Shown here: one piece after another, positions 1 through 8,120 of the stretch | Numbering within the stretch: the stretch's first letter is position 1 | How the letters are laid out: every line of letters starts with the position of its first letter | Origin: Thermococcus sp. 18S1 | GTDB taxonomy: Archaea; Methanobacteriota_B; Thermococci; Thermococcales; Thermococcaceae | Direction: 5' to 3' | Length of the DNA: 64,000 nt | Assembly (NCBI RefSeq): GCF_012027645.1 | Contig: NZ_SNUU01000001.1 | Span: forward strand, 682,001-746,000 | Program-made: the position numbers and the translations under genes | Notes under the pieces: model-generated | Databases searched by the model: none | What the model saw: only the letters and a program-made list of their open reading frames with translations | Told to the model about the DNA's origin: nothing

Positions 1-221
1 TACCTGCGGCGGTCTCCAACACTGCAGGAACGTACGTCTGCAATACAGCTATGTTCACGGCGCTCCACACGATAGCCGTTGCGGGGATGGAAACTAAAGC
101 TGGCTTTATCCACGTGCCCTTTATCCACGAGCAGGCCCTGGAAAAGCCGAGGCCCTCTATGGCCCTGGAAACCATAACGCGGGCATTTGAGGTCGCCGTT
201 AGGACCTCGCTTGGGGTCTGA
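1..221 (+). CDS. pcp: Pyroglutamyl-peptidase I, C-terminal part (5' end outside window)
   Basis: This is the last 72 codons of a gene whose start lies upstream of the window; the frame runs from base 3 to the TGA at 219-221. The visible protein has the SNTAGTYVCN block, whose Cys (codon at 39-41) is the family's catalytic nucleophile, and the GFIHVPF block with the catalytic His. The enzyme is a cytoplasmic cysteine peptidase (family C15) that removes N-terminal pyroglutamate from peptides. The ending at ...TSLGV is consistent with the family C-terminus. The call rests on these two motifs; the N-terminal half cannot be examined. Confidence 0.93.
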   Translation, partial: PAAVSNTAGTYVCNTAMFTALHTIAVAGMETKAGFIHVPFIHEQALEKPRPSMALETITRAFEVAVRTSLGV

Positions 222-260
222 AACCTTTTTAAATCCTCTTTCCTACCCCATACAAAGCCC

Positions 261-2270
261 ATGAGGGTGAGGCCTATTCTAATCCTCGGCATTGATGTGA
301 TAAGTGAGAACCCGAAGAAGTTCGCGGTGGTGAGCTGGTTCAACGGCAGGCTGGAGAGAAAGGGTGAGTTCACACTCTACCGGCTGATTCGGTTCATCCA
401 GTCGAAGCGGCCGGAGATGGTCGCCGTTGACAGCGTCACCGAGCTGGGCGAGGACCTGAGGAAGTTTCTCCGCGCCCTTCCATCCGGAACGAAGCTCGTT
501 CAGGTGACCGGAAGGCCGGGAGAGCAGCGCTCTCTCCAGAGCCTCGCGAAGGAGCACGGCATAAGGGCCGGCGACCGCTTCGACCCCTACGAGGAGGCCA
601 GGCTCTCCGCACTCCTCGCGAGCAGAGGGGTTGGCTACGAGGTTCTCGCCTTCGAGGACGAGGTTATAATCAAAGTCACCCGGGGAAGGAGCCATGGCAA
701 AGGTGGATGGAGCCAGGACCGCTACAGAAAGCGCGTTCACAACCTCGTCAGGGATAAGGTTAGGGAGATAGAGGAGAGGCTCAGAAGGGCGGATATACCC
801 TTCGACCTCGAAACGGAGGAGCGGGACTACGGCCTGGCCAGGGGGGAATTCAGGGTCTACGCGGCCAGGGAGGAGCTGGCTGGACTGATAAGGCCCGCGC
901 GCGGCGGGGACGTTGAGGTGAGGATTCAGCCGGTTGAGAGGGCTGAGCTCGGCTTCGCCCCCCTGAAGGGGGAGGAGGCGATACGGGAGAGGAGGAGCAT
1001 CATAGTCGGTATAGACCCGGGAATAACGGTCGGCATAGCTGCCATAGACCTGAACGGGAGGATAGTGGCCCTCCACAGCCAGAGAAACATGCCCATCGGT
1101 GAGGTATTCCGCTTCATTAGCGACGTTGGCCACCCGGTCATCGTGGCCACCGACGTCTCCCCCGCCCCGGGCTTCGTGGAGAAGATAGCACGCTCCTTCA
1201 AGGCCAACCTGTTCGTTCCCAGGGAGAGCCTCCGCGTTCAGGACAAGAACGAACTGCTGAGGGATCTCGGGATAACCGTTGAGGATGACCACCAGCGCGA
1301 TGCCCTTGCAGCCGCCTACAAGGCCTACCTCCGGCTGAAGCCGAAGCTGGAACACGTGGATGCCAGACTGCGTGAGGCCGGCCTGATAAAGAAATCCGAC
1401 GAGGTGAAGGCCCTCGTTATACAGGGCTACAACCTCGGGGAAGCCATGCAGAAGGTAGCGCTCCGCGAGAGGCCGAGGGCGGAGGAGAAGACGGAGGAGA
1501 CCAGGAGGCAGGGCCCGGACGTTGAGCAGTACCTCAGGAGAATCCGCGAGCTTGAGAGGAGGATCGAGTTCCTGGAGAGGGAGAACCAGGAGCTGAAGGG
1601 AATTATCCGCGAGCAGAGGAAGACTATAGGCAGACTCGAGCGGAAGCTCGTCGATTACGATGAAGAAATCAGGCGGAAGGTTCTCAGGGAGCGCGAGCTG
1701 GAGGCTAAGGTTAAGCGCATAGAGATGCTTGAGAAACAACTGAGGGAGGCCAAATCCGTCATAGAGCGTCTGAGCAGGGACCTGGTGCAGGTAAAGCGCA
1801 TGAACGTTGTGGAGATACGGGGGAGCGCGGTCCCCCTCAAGGTCATGGAGGTTCTGAGCTGGCGCGAGCTTGAGAGGATAGAGCGCGAGGTCGGGATCAG
1901 GCGCGGGGATATACTCTTCGTGGTGAACCCGGCTGGGGCGGGAAAGGCGATCGCCGAGGAGCTGGTCGAGAAGGGCGTCAGGGCCCTCATAACGGAGAAA
2001 CCGGTTCCGGAGCCGGTGGCGGAGGTGCTCCGCGAGGCCCACGTGCCCTTCTTCACCTCTGAGGAGCTTGACGTCAAGCGCGTCGATGAGTTCGCGGTTG
2101 TGGAGAGGGAAACGCTGGAGAGGGCCATTTATGAACTCCTGGAGAAGTGGCGGCTGGAGGACGAGGAGAGGGAGGTCGAGCGGATGCTCCGCCTGGTTGA
2201 GGAGTACCGCCTCGAGCGGAAGAAGGAGCTGAAAAGGAAGGCCGAAGAGGAGGGTCACCGAAAGGTTTAA
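261..2270 (+). CDS. DUF460 / COG2433 protein, RuvC/YqgF-like RNase H-fold nuclease with coiled coil
   Basis: A 669-residue conserved archaeal protein of unknown role. Around residues 245-360 it has an RNase H-like module: IVGIDPGITVG as first acidic strand, VATDV in the middle, and DDHQRDALAAAYKAY as the last acidic helix, the arrangement of RuvC/YqgF resolvases. Residues about 7-120 look like a second, more degenerate copy (ILGIDV, MVAVDS, DPYEEARLSALLA). A long Arg/Glu-rich coiled coil follows (about 405-515), then a C-terminal region of mixed alpha/beta character and a charged tail. A TATA-like CTTTTTAAAT lies just upstream (223-232), so the ATG at 261 has a very short leader. Nuclease activity is inferred from fold only; substrate unknown. 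Confidence 0.85.
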   Translation: MRVRPILILGIDVISENPKKFAVVSWFNGRLERKGEFTLYRLIRFIQSKRPEMVAVDSVTELGEDLRKFLRALPSGTKLVQVTGRPGEQRSLQSLAKEHGIRAGDRFDPYEEARLSALLASRGVGYEVLAFEDEVIIKVTRGRSHGKGGWSQDRYRKRVHNLVRDKVREIEERLRRADIPFDLETEERDYGLARGEFRVYAAREELAGLIRPARGGDVEVRIQPVERAELGFAPLKGEEAIRERRSIIVGIDPGITVGIAAIDLNGRIVALHSQRNMPIGEVFRFISDVGHPVIVATDVSPAPGFVEKIARSFKANLFVPRESLRVQDKNELLRDLGITVEDDHQRDALAAAYKAYLRLKPKLEHVDARLREAGLIKKSDEVKALVIQGYNLGEAMQKVALRERPRAEEKTEETRRQGPDVEQYLRRIRELERRIEFLERENQELKGIIREQRKTIGRLERKLVDYDEEIRRKVLRERELEAKVKRIEMLEKQLREAKSVIERLSRDLVQVKRMNVVEIRGSAVPLKVMEVLSWRELERIEREVGIRRGDILFVVNPAGAGKAIAEELVEKGVRALITEKPVPEPVAEVLREAHVPFFTSEELDVKRVDEFAVVERETLERAIYELLEKWRLEDEEREVERMLRLVEEYRLERKKELKRKAEEEGHRKV

Positions 2271-2291
2271 CTGCTTGAAACCGGCTGGAGG

Positions 2292-2909
2292 GTGGTGGTC
2301 AGGATAAACCCCGAAAGAAAAATCGTAATCGGCGCCGTCATGCTCATCTTCACGGGCTTCCTCACCGGAGTGTACTATCGCAGGGTGGACCACATACTCA
2401 GAACCCTCTGGACCATGACGTTCCTGGTGTTCCTGCTGTGGCTTCCCGGAAAGTATCCGAGGCCCTCAGGCAGGCTCGGCGACATTCTCGCTCCCTTCTA
2501 CAACGAGGGAATAATTGCCGTGCTCGCGATCTTCCTCGCCACCCACGTTTCCCTCGTCAACGTCCCCTTCACCAACGTTGACCTCTTCAACGTGGCCTTC
2601 CGGGACGTTGACATGATAAGCCACTCTCTGGGAGGTCTGACGGTCTGGCTGATGTTCACCCAGGCGCTTGTGGCACTGAGGCCGGATTTCCCCAGGAGGA
2701 GGGTTCTCCTGTATTCCTTCGCCGCCCTTCTGATTATGGGCGTCTCGTGGGAGCTGGCGGAATGGGTGGGTATGAGGTACACGGAGGTCATCCTCCAGGA
2801 GACTCCACTGAATAAGCTCAGGGACATCATTATGGAGTTTGTGGGAGCTTCCTTCGGGCTCTGGATGGTTACGAAGAAGGGCTATCCGTTCAGTCTTCCG
2901 CGGGAATGA
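2292..2909 (+). CDS. Multi-pass membrane protein, possibly DUF2238/YjdF-like
   Basis: A 205-residue hydrophobic protein with about six membrane segments. The loop-helix pair DMISHSLGG ... WELAEW resembles the conserved D-x-x-x-H and E-x-x-E-W positions of the YjdF/DUF2238 family, but this is a weak match by eye. It starts 21 bases after the DUF460 stop. Two adjacent GTG codons (2292, 2295) could be the start; GGAGGG just upstream sits better for 2295. The 3' end overlaps the convergent regulator gene by 20 bases. No function is known to me. Confidence 0.7.
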   Translation: MVVRINPERKIVIGAVMLIFTGFLTGVYYRRVDHILRTLWTMTFLVFLLWLPGKYPRPSGRLGDILAPFYNEGIIAVLAIFLATHVSLVNVPFTNVDLFNVAFRDVDMISHSLGGLTVWLMFTQALVALRPDFPRRRVLLYSFAALLIMGVSWELAEWVGMRYTEVILQETPLNKLRDIIMEFVGASFGLWMVTKKGYPFSLPRE

Positions 2910-3198
2910 GTGATAGCGCTTCCTTCAGGGCCCTCAGATACTCCCCTGTTTCCTTCGCTCCCTTCTCCGTTATCCTCACGGCCGTCCTCGGTCTGTCGGC
3001 TATAACCTTGTAAATCTCGATGTAGCCTGCTTTTTCGAGGGCCTTAAGGTGCGAGTTCAAGTTGCCTGGCGTTACCTCCAGAACCTCCAGGAGGTCCCGG
3101 AAGAGCACCCTTCCCCGGGGAAGCAGGTAGAGCATCACACCTAACCTAACCGGGTTTCCGAGCGTGTGGTTCCTGCTCAGCTCCCGCAGGGCCTCCAT
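2890..3198 (-). CDS. Winged-helix (ArsR-like) transcriptional regulator
   Basis: A 102-residue single-domain DNA-binding protein. It reads as a winged helix: a helix with NHTLGNPVRLGVMLYLL, the helix-turn-helix VLFRDLLEVLEVTPGNLNSHLKALEKAGYI, then a beta wing around IADRPRTAVRITEKG. This is the pattern of archaeal HTH regulators that respond to growth or stress signals; the ligand is unknown. Its start (ATG at 3198) follows GGTGAT, and that ribosome binding site contains the stop codon of the upstream membrane protein, so the two are translationally coupled. The pair probably forms a sensor/effector unit, but that is inference. Confidence 0.85.
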   Translation of the reverse strand: MEALRELSRNHTLGNPVRLGVMLYLLPRGRVLFRDLLEVLEVTPGNLNSHLKALEKAGYIEIYKVIADRPRTAVRITEKGAKETGEYLRALKEALSLIPAED

Positions 3199-3202
3199 GG
3201 TA

Positions 3203-3787
3203 TCACCGCTCTATTGCCCTGAATGCCGAGTGGAGGTACCAGAGAGTTGTGAGGCTGAAGCCCAGGGCGATTCCAAAGGCCGCCAGCACGGTTGCGTTGG
3301 AGAGGGTGCTGTAGGCGAAGGGTATGAGGATGGCCGGTATCCCAAAGGCAGGGATCATTTCCCTCTCCCTCGTAAGTGCGAACATACCCCCCACGGAGAA
3401 CGAGATGAACGTGAGCAGGGCAACACCGATTTCGGTGTCGACCGGCTTGTTTAGAGCCAGGGGTACCGCGACCCATCCGAGGAGCAGACCTGCGACCCAG
3501 ACCCCCATTATCGCTATCCCCTCCTTCCAGGAATTCCCCGCTATCCCGGCCAATCTTACGTACCTCTTCCACACGCTGCCCGTGAACTTCATCGCGACTA
3601 TAAACGCCACCGGCCAGTAGACCAGGTTGAACTGCCACGGCAGGTCCAGTATGCCCATTATGACGTAGTAGAGGCTCATGATAACGAGCCACACCGCGAA
3701 GTTCATCGCCCCGTACATCTTCCCGGCCGCTATCAGCTTGCCTTCGACTTTCTCCAGAACCGTCTTCAACTCTTTGACTTCCTCCAT
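3203..3787 (-). CDS. Membrane protein, about six TM segments, coupled to HTH regulator
   Basis: A 194-residue membrane protein read from ATG 3787, which has GGTGAT four bases upstream; the longer reading from GTG 3796 would put the start inside that ribosome binding site. After a short charged helix (EEVKELKTVLEKVEGKL) there are about six hydrophobic segments, including AMNFAVWLVIMSLYYVI and ATVLAAFGIALGF. I recognise no catalytic or transport motif. It is transcribed first in a two-gene unit with the winged-helix regulator at 2890-3198. A TATA box (3821-3830) and a 15-base palindrome lie upstream. Confidence 0.75.
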   Translation of the reverse strand: MEEVKELKTVLEKVEGKLIAAGKMYGAMNFAVWLVIMSLYYVIMGILDLPWQFNLVYWPVAFIVAMKFTGSVWKRYVRLAGIAGNSWKEGIAIMGVWVAGLLLGWVAVPLALNKPVDTEIGVALLTFISFSVGGMFALTREREMIPAFGIPAILIPFAYSTLSNATVLAAFGIALGFSLTTLWYLHSAFRAIER

Positions 3788-3820
3788 ACATATCACCAGT
3801 TGAGAATAGGGCGTTCTGCT

Positions 3821-3853
3821 ATTTATATCCGGGTCTTTCTCTGAATTTCAGAG
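3821..3853 (-). promoter_or_regulatory. Promoter and 15-bp palindrome upstream of membrane protein/HTH pair
   Basis: On the minus strand a TATA-like GGATATAAAT (3821-3830) lies about 35 bases before the ATG at 3787. Directly upstream of its BRE position is the palindrome CTCTGAATTTCAGAG (3839-3853). A palindrome touching the BRE is a typical place for an archaeal operator, so it could be bound by the downstream winged-helix protein. It also abuts the stop codon of the 64-residue gene and could act as an RNA hairpin. Confidence 0.5.
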
Positions 3854-4048
3854 CTAGCCCCCTGCCCTCGCTAGGCGGAGCCTCTCCATGAAGAGCTCGA
3901 TTTCCCTTTCGTTTCCTTCTATCAGAACCCTGCTGAGGGGTATGCCGTTTCTCTCGATTTTCCCGAGAACCGTGAGCTTAACCTCTGCCCCGCTCTTCCT
4001 TCGTATCTCCTCAAGCTCCTCCGGTGGAATTGCGGTCTCGATGATCAA
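3854..4048 (-). CDS. Small conserved-type hypothetical protein, 64 aa
   Basis: A 64-residue soluble protein with a predicted beta-alpha pattern (MIIETAIPPEELEEIRRKSGAEVKLTVLG...), no cysteines and no membrane segment. The start is a TTG at 4048, supported by GGAGGT seven bases upstream; no ATG or GTG gives a comparable frame. Two TATA-like boxes lie upstream (4067-4114), so it seems to be transcribed alone. Codon use is like its neighbours. Function unknown; the amphipathic pattern suggests a small oligomer or partner of another protein, which is only a guess. Confidence 0.6.
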   Translation of the reverse strand: MIIETAIPPEELEEIRRKSGAEVKLTVLGKIERNGIPLSRVLIEGNEREIELFMERLRLARAGG

Positions 4049-4066
4049 GGAGGAACCTCCGGTCTG

Positions 4067-4114
4067 TTTATAAGGTTGTTCGATATACTGAACGGCCCTT
4101 TATAAATGGTTGTT
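4067..4114 (-). promoter_or_regulatory. Duplicated TATA promoter element
   Basis: The plus-strand blocks TTTATAAGGTTGTTC (4067-4081) and TTTATAAATGGTTGTTC (4099-4115) are near-copies. Read on the minus strand they give GAACAACC followed by TTATAAA twice, each a BRE/TATA-like unit facing the 64-residue gene. Tandem promoters, or a duplicated regulator site overlapping the BRE, would both explain this. Confidence 0.45.
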
Positions 4115-4118
4115 CAGC

Positions 4119-5090
4119 TCACTCAACTCTGAAGGTCAGCCCCTTCTCCCTGGCCTTTTTCTCCACCTGCAGGTGGAACTGGCAGGCCTTGCATACCTCT
4201 CCCGTCGTCGGCTGGCCGCATATCTTACAGCGGTTCAGCTCGCTCGTCCGTTTGGTGTAGGTCCTCGCTATGAGTGGGAACAGCTTGTCGTAGCTCCTCA
4301 GTATCTGGTACTTCGTTCCGGGATGCATTTCTTCCATCTCGTTGATCCAGTCCCGAATTTCGGCCCTGAAGGCCTCAACGGCGTATGGGCACTCGCTGAA
4401 ATCAACCTCTATGTTGTTGAGGACCGCGTAAAGAACTATCTCCTTCTCGGGGATCTCACGGAGCGGTTTTATCCTGGGGACAAGCTCTGGGTGTATCTCC
4501 TCGTAGTAGGGACCGGTTCTTCCGAGGCGCGCCACATCGCCGCGCAGTATGTTCATGATGAACATCTGAACCTCGTCGTCGAGGTTGTGGCCGACCGCCA
4601 GTCTGTCGGCGCCAACATCCTTCGCCGCGTAGTTTAGGAGCCAGCGCCTCCAGACGCCGCAGTAGGAGCAGGCACCGACTCTCTCCCCCTTTTCAAAGCT
4701 CCCCATAATCTCAACGGTCTCGTCCAGGCTGAAGCCCATGTACTCCTTGAATGAATAGACCCTGTGCTCTATGTCCAGCTTCTCGGCGTTCCTTCTGGCT
4801 ATCTCGACGCTGGGGGGCCGGTATCCGGCTATCCCCTCGTCAATCGTTATCGCGACCAGCTCGAACGGGAACCTCTCGCGTAGCTTCGCCAGAAGGTGCA
4901 TGAGAACGACGCTGTCCTTCCCGCCGCTCACACCAACGGCTATCCGCTCACCCTTCTCTATGAGGCGGTACTTTTTGACGGTCTCCTTGAACTTCTTCTC
5001 TACCATCTCGTTGAAGTGCTTTCTGCAGTAGTACCGCCCGGTGTATCTCGCATGATAGACTGCATCACGGCCGCACTTTGAACACTTCAT
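4119..5090 (-). CDS. ncsA: tRNA 2-thiolation enzyme of the Ncs6/CTU1 (NcsA) type
   Basis: A 323-residue PP-loop ATPase that adenylates and thiolates a tRNA uridine. Seen: N-terminal zinc site (CSKC...C-x-x-H, residues 3-25), PP-loop SGGKDS at 55-60, three cysteines C141, C144 (ACSYCGVWRRW) and C234 (SECPYA) that in this family hold a [4Fe-4S] cluster, and a C-terminal zinc knuckle (CKICGQPTTGEVCKAC). The stretch MNILRGDVARLGR and the CPYAVEAFR block resemble eukaryotic CTU1 more than TtuA, so wobble U34 is the likely target. A second paralog at 30796 is the TtuA-like one. The U34/U54 assignment is from motif resemblance. Confidence 0.85.
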   Translation of the reverse strand: MKCSKCGRDAVYHARYTGRYYCRKHFNEMVEKKFKETVKKYRLIEKGERIAVGVSGGKDSVVLMHLLAKLRERFPFELVAITIDEGIAGYRPPSVEIARRNAEKLDIEHRVYSFKEYMGFSLDETVEIMGSFEKGERVGACSYCGVWRRWLLNYAAKDVGADRLAVGHNLDDEVQMFIMNILRGDVARLGRTGPYYEEIHPELVPRIKPLREIPEKEIVLYAVLNNIEVDFSECPYAVEAFRAEIRDWINEMEEMHPGTKYQILRSYDKLFPLIARTYTKRTSELNRCKICGQPTTGEVCKACQFHLQVEKKAREKGLTFRVE

Positions 5091-5162
5091 CCTCCCACCG
5101 GAGGGGGGTGGGAAAGCCTCTTAAAAAGGTTGGCTTCAAGCCGCCGGAAAAAGATGGGGGCG

Positions 5163-6296
5163 CTACCCCGCGAGGTTCATTATCGCCGGGAGGATGTTGA
5201 GCGCCAGCAGGAAGAGGCCCACCCCTATGGTGAAGTACCTGACCGGCTTCACAATGCTCTCCGGCAGGTAGCGTTTGAACACGTCGTCGAGCATCCTTCC
5301 GCCGTCCAGCGGGACGAGCGGGAAGAGGTTCATAAGTCCGATGCCTATGTTGAGCACGTATATCCAGTAGAAGGTGAAGAACAGCGGCAGCACCAGCCAG
5401 TCGGCTCCGACCTTTGAGACCACGTTCTGCGCGGGATAGATTCCTATGTAGCCCTTCTCCGGATTATCCGGATGCGCCCCGAGCTTCAGCTGGAGGTTCA
5501 GCTCCTGGCCTTCCCTGAGGACCGTGAGCGTGACCATCTGGCCCGGCTTCGTCCCGTTCATGAAGTTTATGAAGTTCTCCATGTCCCTTATCTGAACCCC
5601 GTTCATGGCGACTATAACGTCTCCCTTCTGAAGGATACCGTAGGCAGGACCGTCCTCCAGCACGCCGGACACGAGGATTCCCGATGGCTGAAGAACGGGT
5701 GAGATGGCGAAGTTGAGGATCAAAACAGCCAGGAACGCCGTTGTAACGTTGGCGAGTGAACCGGCCCCGTAAACCCTCAGCCTGGTGCGCAGGGAGGCCC
5801 TCTCAAGCTCCTCCTCGTCCGGCTCGACGAAGGCGCCGGGTATGACTGCGAGGAGAACCAGACCCACTGACTTGAGCGGTAATCCCTCGGCCCTCGCCAC
5901 TATTCCGTGGCTCAGCTCGTGGACTACCATGACGACGGCGAGGGCTATCAGGCCGTACCAGAGGGGTATGGTTATTCCGGGGATAACGAGCTGTACACCT
6001 CCGCCCGCCCCTCCGCTCTGGATGGTCCTCAGTGCAGTTCTCAGGAGTGCATAGAAGACGTAAACCATGCCCATAAAGCCGAGGGCGATTCCGACATCCG
6101 CGTAGACCTTCCAGAAGCGTCTGTTCCTGCGCGCGAGACTGTCGATGAACCCGAGCAGTCTCTTCGTTCTCCACATGGCGATGAAAAGATCGACCGTTAA
6201 GCCCTCCTCCCTCTCTTCCCTTCTGCCGAAGAGGGCGTAGAGGATAACCCAGAAGGCAGCGATTCCAACGATGACTGCAATGAGGGTGGTGTTCAT
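5163..6296 (-). CDS. Site-2-protease-type zinc metalloprotease (M50) with PDZ domain
   Basis: A 377-residue intramembrane protease. The zinc motif HELSH is at about residues 126-130 within a membrane segment, followed by a PDZ domain (about 200-285, with the ILQKGDVIVAMNG block) and the second metal-ligand motif LMNLFPLVPLDGGRML near 335. These are the S2P/RseP hallmarks; the enzyme cleaves membrane-embedded substrates and often releases regulators. ATG 6296 is chosen over GTG 6305 because the GTG lies inside the ribosome binding site AGGTGA. It stands alone between ncsA and the glycan operon. The substrate is unknown. Confidence 0.92.
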   Translation of the reverse strand: MNTTLIAVIVGIAAFWVILYALFGRREEREEGLTVDLFIAMWRTKRLLGFIDSLARRNRRFWKVYADVGIALGFMGMVYVFYALLRTALRTIQSGGAGGGVQLVIPGITIPLWYGLIALAVVMVVHELSHGIVARAEGLPLKSVGLVLLAVIPGAFVEPDEEELERASLRTRLRVYGAGSLANVTTAFLAVLILNFAISPVLQPSGILVSGVLEDGPAYGILQKGDVIVAMNGVQIRDMENFINFMNGTKPGQMVTLTVLREGQELNLQLKLGAHPDNPEKGYIGIYPAQNVVSKVGADWLVLPLFFTFYWIYVLNIGIGLMNLFPLVPLDGGRMLDDVFKRYLPESIVKPVRYFTIGVGLFLLALNILPAIMNLAG

Positions 6297-6346
6297 TTGG
6301 GTCACCTAACCGATTTTTGGGAGGGTGGTTTAAAAATGTAGTGCGT

Positions 6347-7249
6347 TCACCTGTTGAAGTGGAGTATCTTCTTTATGTACTCAATGGAGCGAGAGTCCAT
6401 CGCAAGCTCCATGAGCTTCAGGTAGTTCTCCAGATTGAATGGGGACATCGCGATGGAACGTCCCACGTACTTTAGCCCTTTCTCTGGATCCCCACCTAGA
6501 ATCAATAGCATCCCCATCTGGCTCAGGTGAAGACTCATTATCTTCGGATCCTTGCTGATGTCTTTGTGTTTGCTGATGAATCTTTCCCGTCCAGGAATGT
6601 ACTTCTTCATATTGAACGATATCTGCCGACCGTGCACGTAGTACTTGGCCACTATCTCGTTGACGTAGTCGAACTTGTAATAACGGGCTATCCTGAGCCA
6701 CATGTCCCAGTCCTGGGAGCTGGTGAGGGTTGGATCAAAGAGACCTGCCCTCTTGAAGCATTCTCGTCTTATGAGAAGGGTTGGGCTCCCTATGAAGTTC
6801 TCTTTCAGGAGGTGATGGTACACGTCCCCTTTAAATTTGGGACGCCTCTTTCCGAGGATCTTTCCATCCTGTTGAGACACGTAATAGAAGCCTCCATACA
6901 CAACCCCAAATTCTCTCCCGAGTTCTTCGAACTTTTTGATCTGAACTTCCAATCTATAGGAACGCCACTCATCATCATCGTCGAGAAGGGCAATGAACTT
7001 TCCCCTGGCCTTTTTGATACCCGTGTTCCTTGCCACGGGACCCCCGGAATTCTTTTTGAGACGTACGTACCTGATCCTGCCATCGTCTATGCTCTCGACG
7101 ATTTCCGGCGTGTTGTCCGGGGACGCGTCATCTACCACTATCAGCTCGAAATCGTCAAAGCTCTGTCTGAGAACGCTCCCTATGGCCCTTTTTAGCAGAT
7201 GGGCCCGATTGTACGTCGGGATTATCACCGAGACCCTCGGCCTACTCAT
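6347..7249 (-). CDS. Family 2 glycosyltransferase
   Basis: A 300-residue GT-A fold glycosyltransferase. The N-terminus PRVSVIIPTYNRAHLLKRAI with LIVVDDASPDNT is the nucleotide-sugar binding start of GT2 enzymes, and ALLDDDDEW is the metal-binding DxD. An acceptor region with SSQDWDMWLRIARYY follows. No membrane segment is evident. It overlaps the galU stop by eight bases, so ugd, galU and this gene form one operon feeding UDP-glucose and UDP-glucuronate into a surface glycan. Its GC is a little lower than the surrounding housekeeping genes, common for glycan genes. Donor and acceptor are unknown. Confidence 0.88.
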   Translation of the reverse strand: MSRPRVSVIIPTYNRAHLLKRAIGSVLRQSFDDFELIVVDDASPDNTPEIVESIDDGRIRYVRLKKNSGGPVARNTGIKKARGKFIALLDDDDEWRSYRLEVQIKKFEELGREFGVVYGGFYYVSQQDGKILGKRRPKFKGDVYHHLLKENFIGSPTLLIRRECFKRAGLFDPTLTSSQDWDMWLRIARYYKFDYVNEIVAKYYVHGRQISFNMKKYIPGRERFISKHKDISKDPKIMSLHLSQMGMLLILGGDPEKGLKYVGRSIAMSPFNLENYLKLMELAMDSRSIEYIKKILHFNR

Positions 7250-8120
7250 TCTGAACCTCCCTAATAACTCTTTCCATGAGGTTTATTACCTCTTCCCTCA
7301 AGTCCTCCCTAGACAGGCTGATTTCAAGATTTGCCCTAATAAAGCCCACATGGCTTCCGACGTCATACCTCCTGCCGGAGACTACCTTCGCGAACATATC
7401 CTGCTCCTTTAGCAGTTCCCGGAGGGCATCGGTGAGCTGTATCTCGCCCCCCTTCCCCGGCGGCGTTCTCTTGAGGAACTCAAAAATCTCGGGTGGGAGA
7501 ACGTACCTGCCTATTATGGCGATGTTGCTGGGGGCCTCAGATGGAGAGGGTTTTTCCACCATGTCTCTTATACGGTACAGGTTGCGACTGACGGGCTCTC
7601 CTTCCACTATCCCGTACCGGCTGACGAACTTCCACGGCACTTCCTCAACTCCGACAACGGGCGCATCCTTCCTCTCCGCGACCTCTATGAGTTGCTTGAT
7701 TCCGGGTTTCTCACTCATGATGATGTCATCACCCAAGAGGACTGCGAGAGGTTCCCCATTAACGTGCTTCTCCGCGTGGAGAATAGCATCGCCCAAACCG
7801 AGGGGCTTCTTTTGCCGCACGTAGTAAATGTCCACCATTTCCCCGATTTCCTCTACCTGCTTTAGTTCTCCAAGTTTCCCCCTCTCCCTCAGGTAATACT
7901 CCAGCTCAAAACTCCTGTCGAAGTAATCCTCTATAGCACGCTTGCCCTTTCCGGTGATGATCAGAATATCCTCGATACCAGCCTTAATGGCCTCCTCCAC
8001 AACGTAATGAATAACCGGCCTGTCCACGATTGGAAGCATTTCCTTGGGCATTGATTTGGTTATGGGGAGCATTCTGGTACCCAGACCAGCCGCGGGGATG
8101 ACCGCCTTTCTTACCTTCAC
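7242..8120 (-). CDS. galU: UTP-glucose-1-phosphate uridylyltransferase
   Basis: About 292 residues. It makes UDP-glucose from UTP and glucose-1-phosphate. The nucleotidyltransferase signature AVIPAAGLGTRMLPITKSMPKEMLP at the N-terminus, the LLGDDIIM metal site and VVGVEEVP are those of bacterial-type GalU. The start chosen is GTG 8120, which overlaps the ugd stop as GTGA and is spaced properly from GGGGGTG; the reading from GTG 8126 would lie inside that site. Product UDP-glucose is the substrate of the upstream ugd, giving UDP-glucuronic acid. Confidence 0.92.
   Translation of the reverse strand: MKVRKAVIPAAGLGTRMLPITKSMPKEMLPIVDRPVIHYVVEEAIKAGIEDILIITGKGKRAIEDYFDRSFELEYYLRERGKLGELKQVEEIGEMVDIYYVRQKKPLGLGDAILHAEKHVNGEPLAVLLGDDIIMSEKPGIKQLIEVAERKDAPVVGVEEVPWKFVSRYGIVEGEPVSRNLYRIRDMVEKPSPSEAPSNIAIIGRYVLPPEIFEFLKRTPPGKGGEIQLTDALRELLKEQDMFAKVVSGRRYDVGSHVGFIRANLEISLSREDLREEVINLMERVIREVQNE

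Noticed and set aside
279-2393. 704-codon open frame on the minus strand opposite the DUF460 gene
   Set aside because: It is a shadow of the high-GC plus-strand gene; it has no family resemblance, no ribosome site, and runs antisense through conserved DUF460 motifs.
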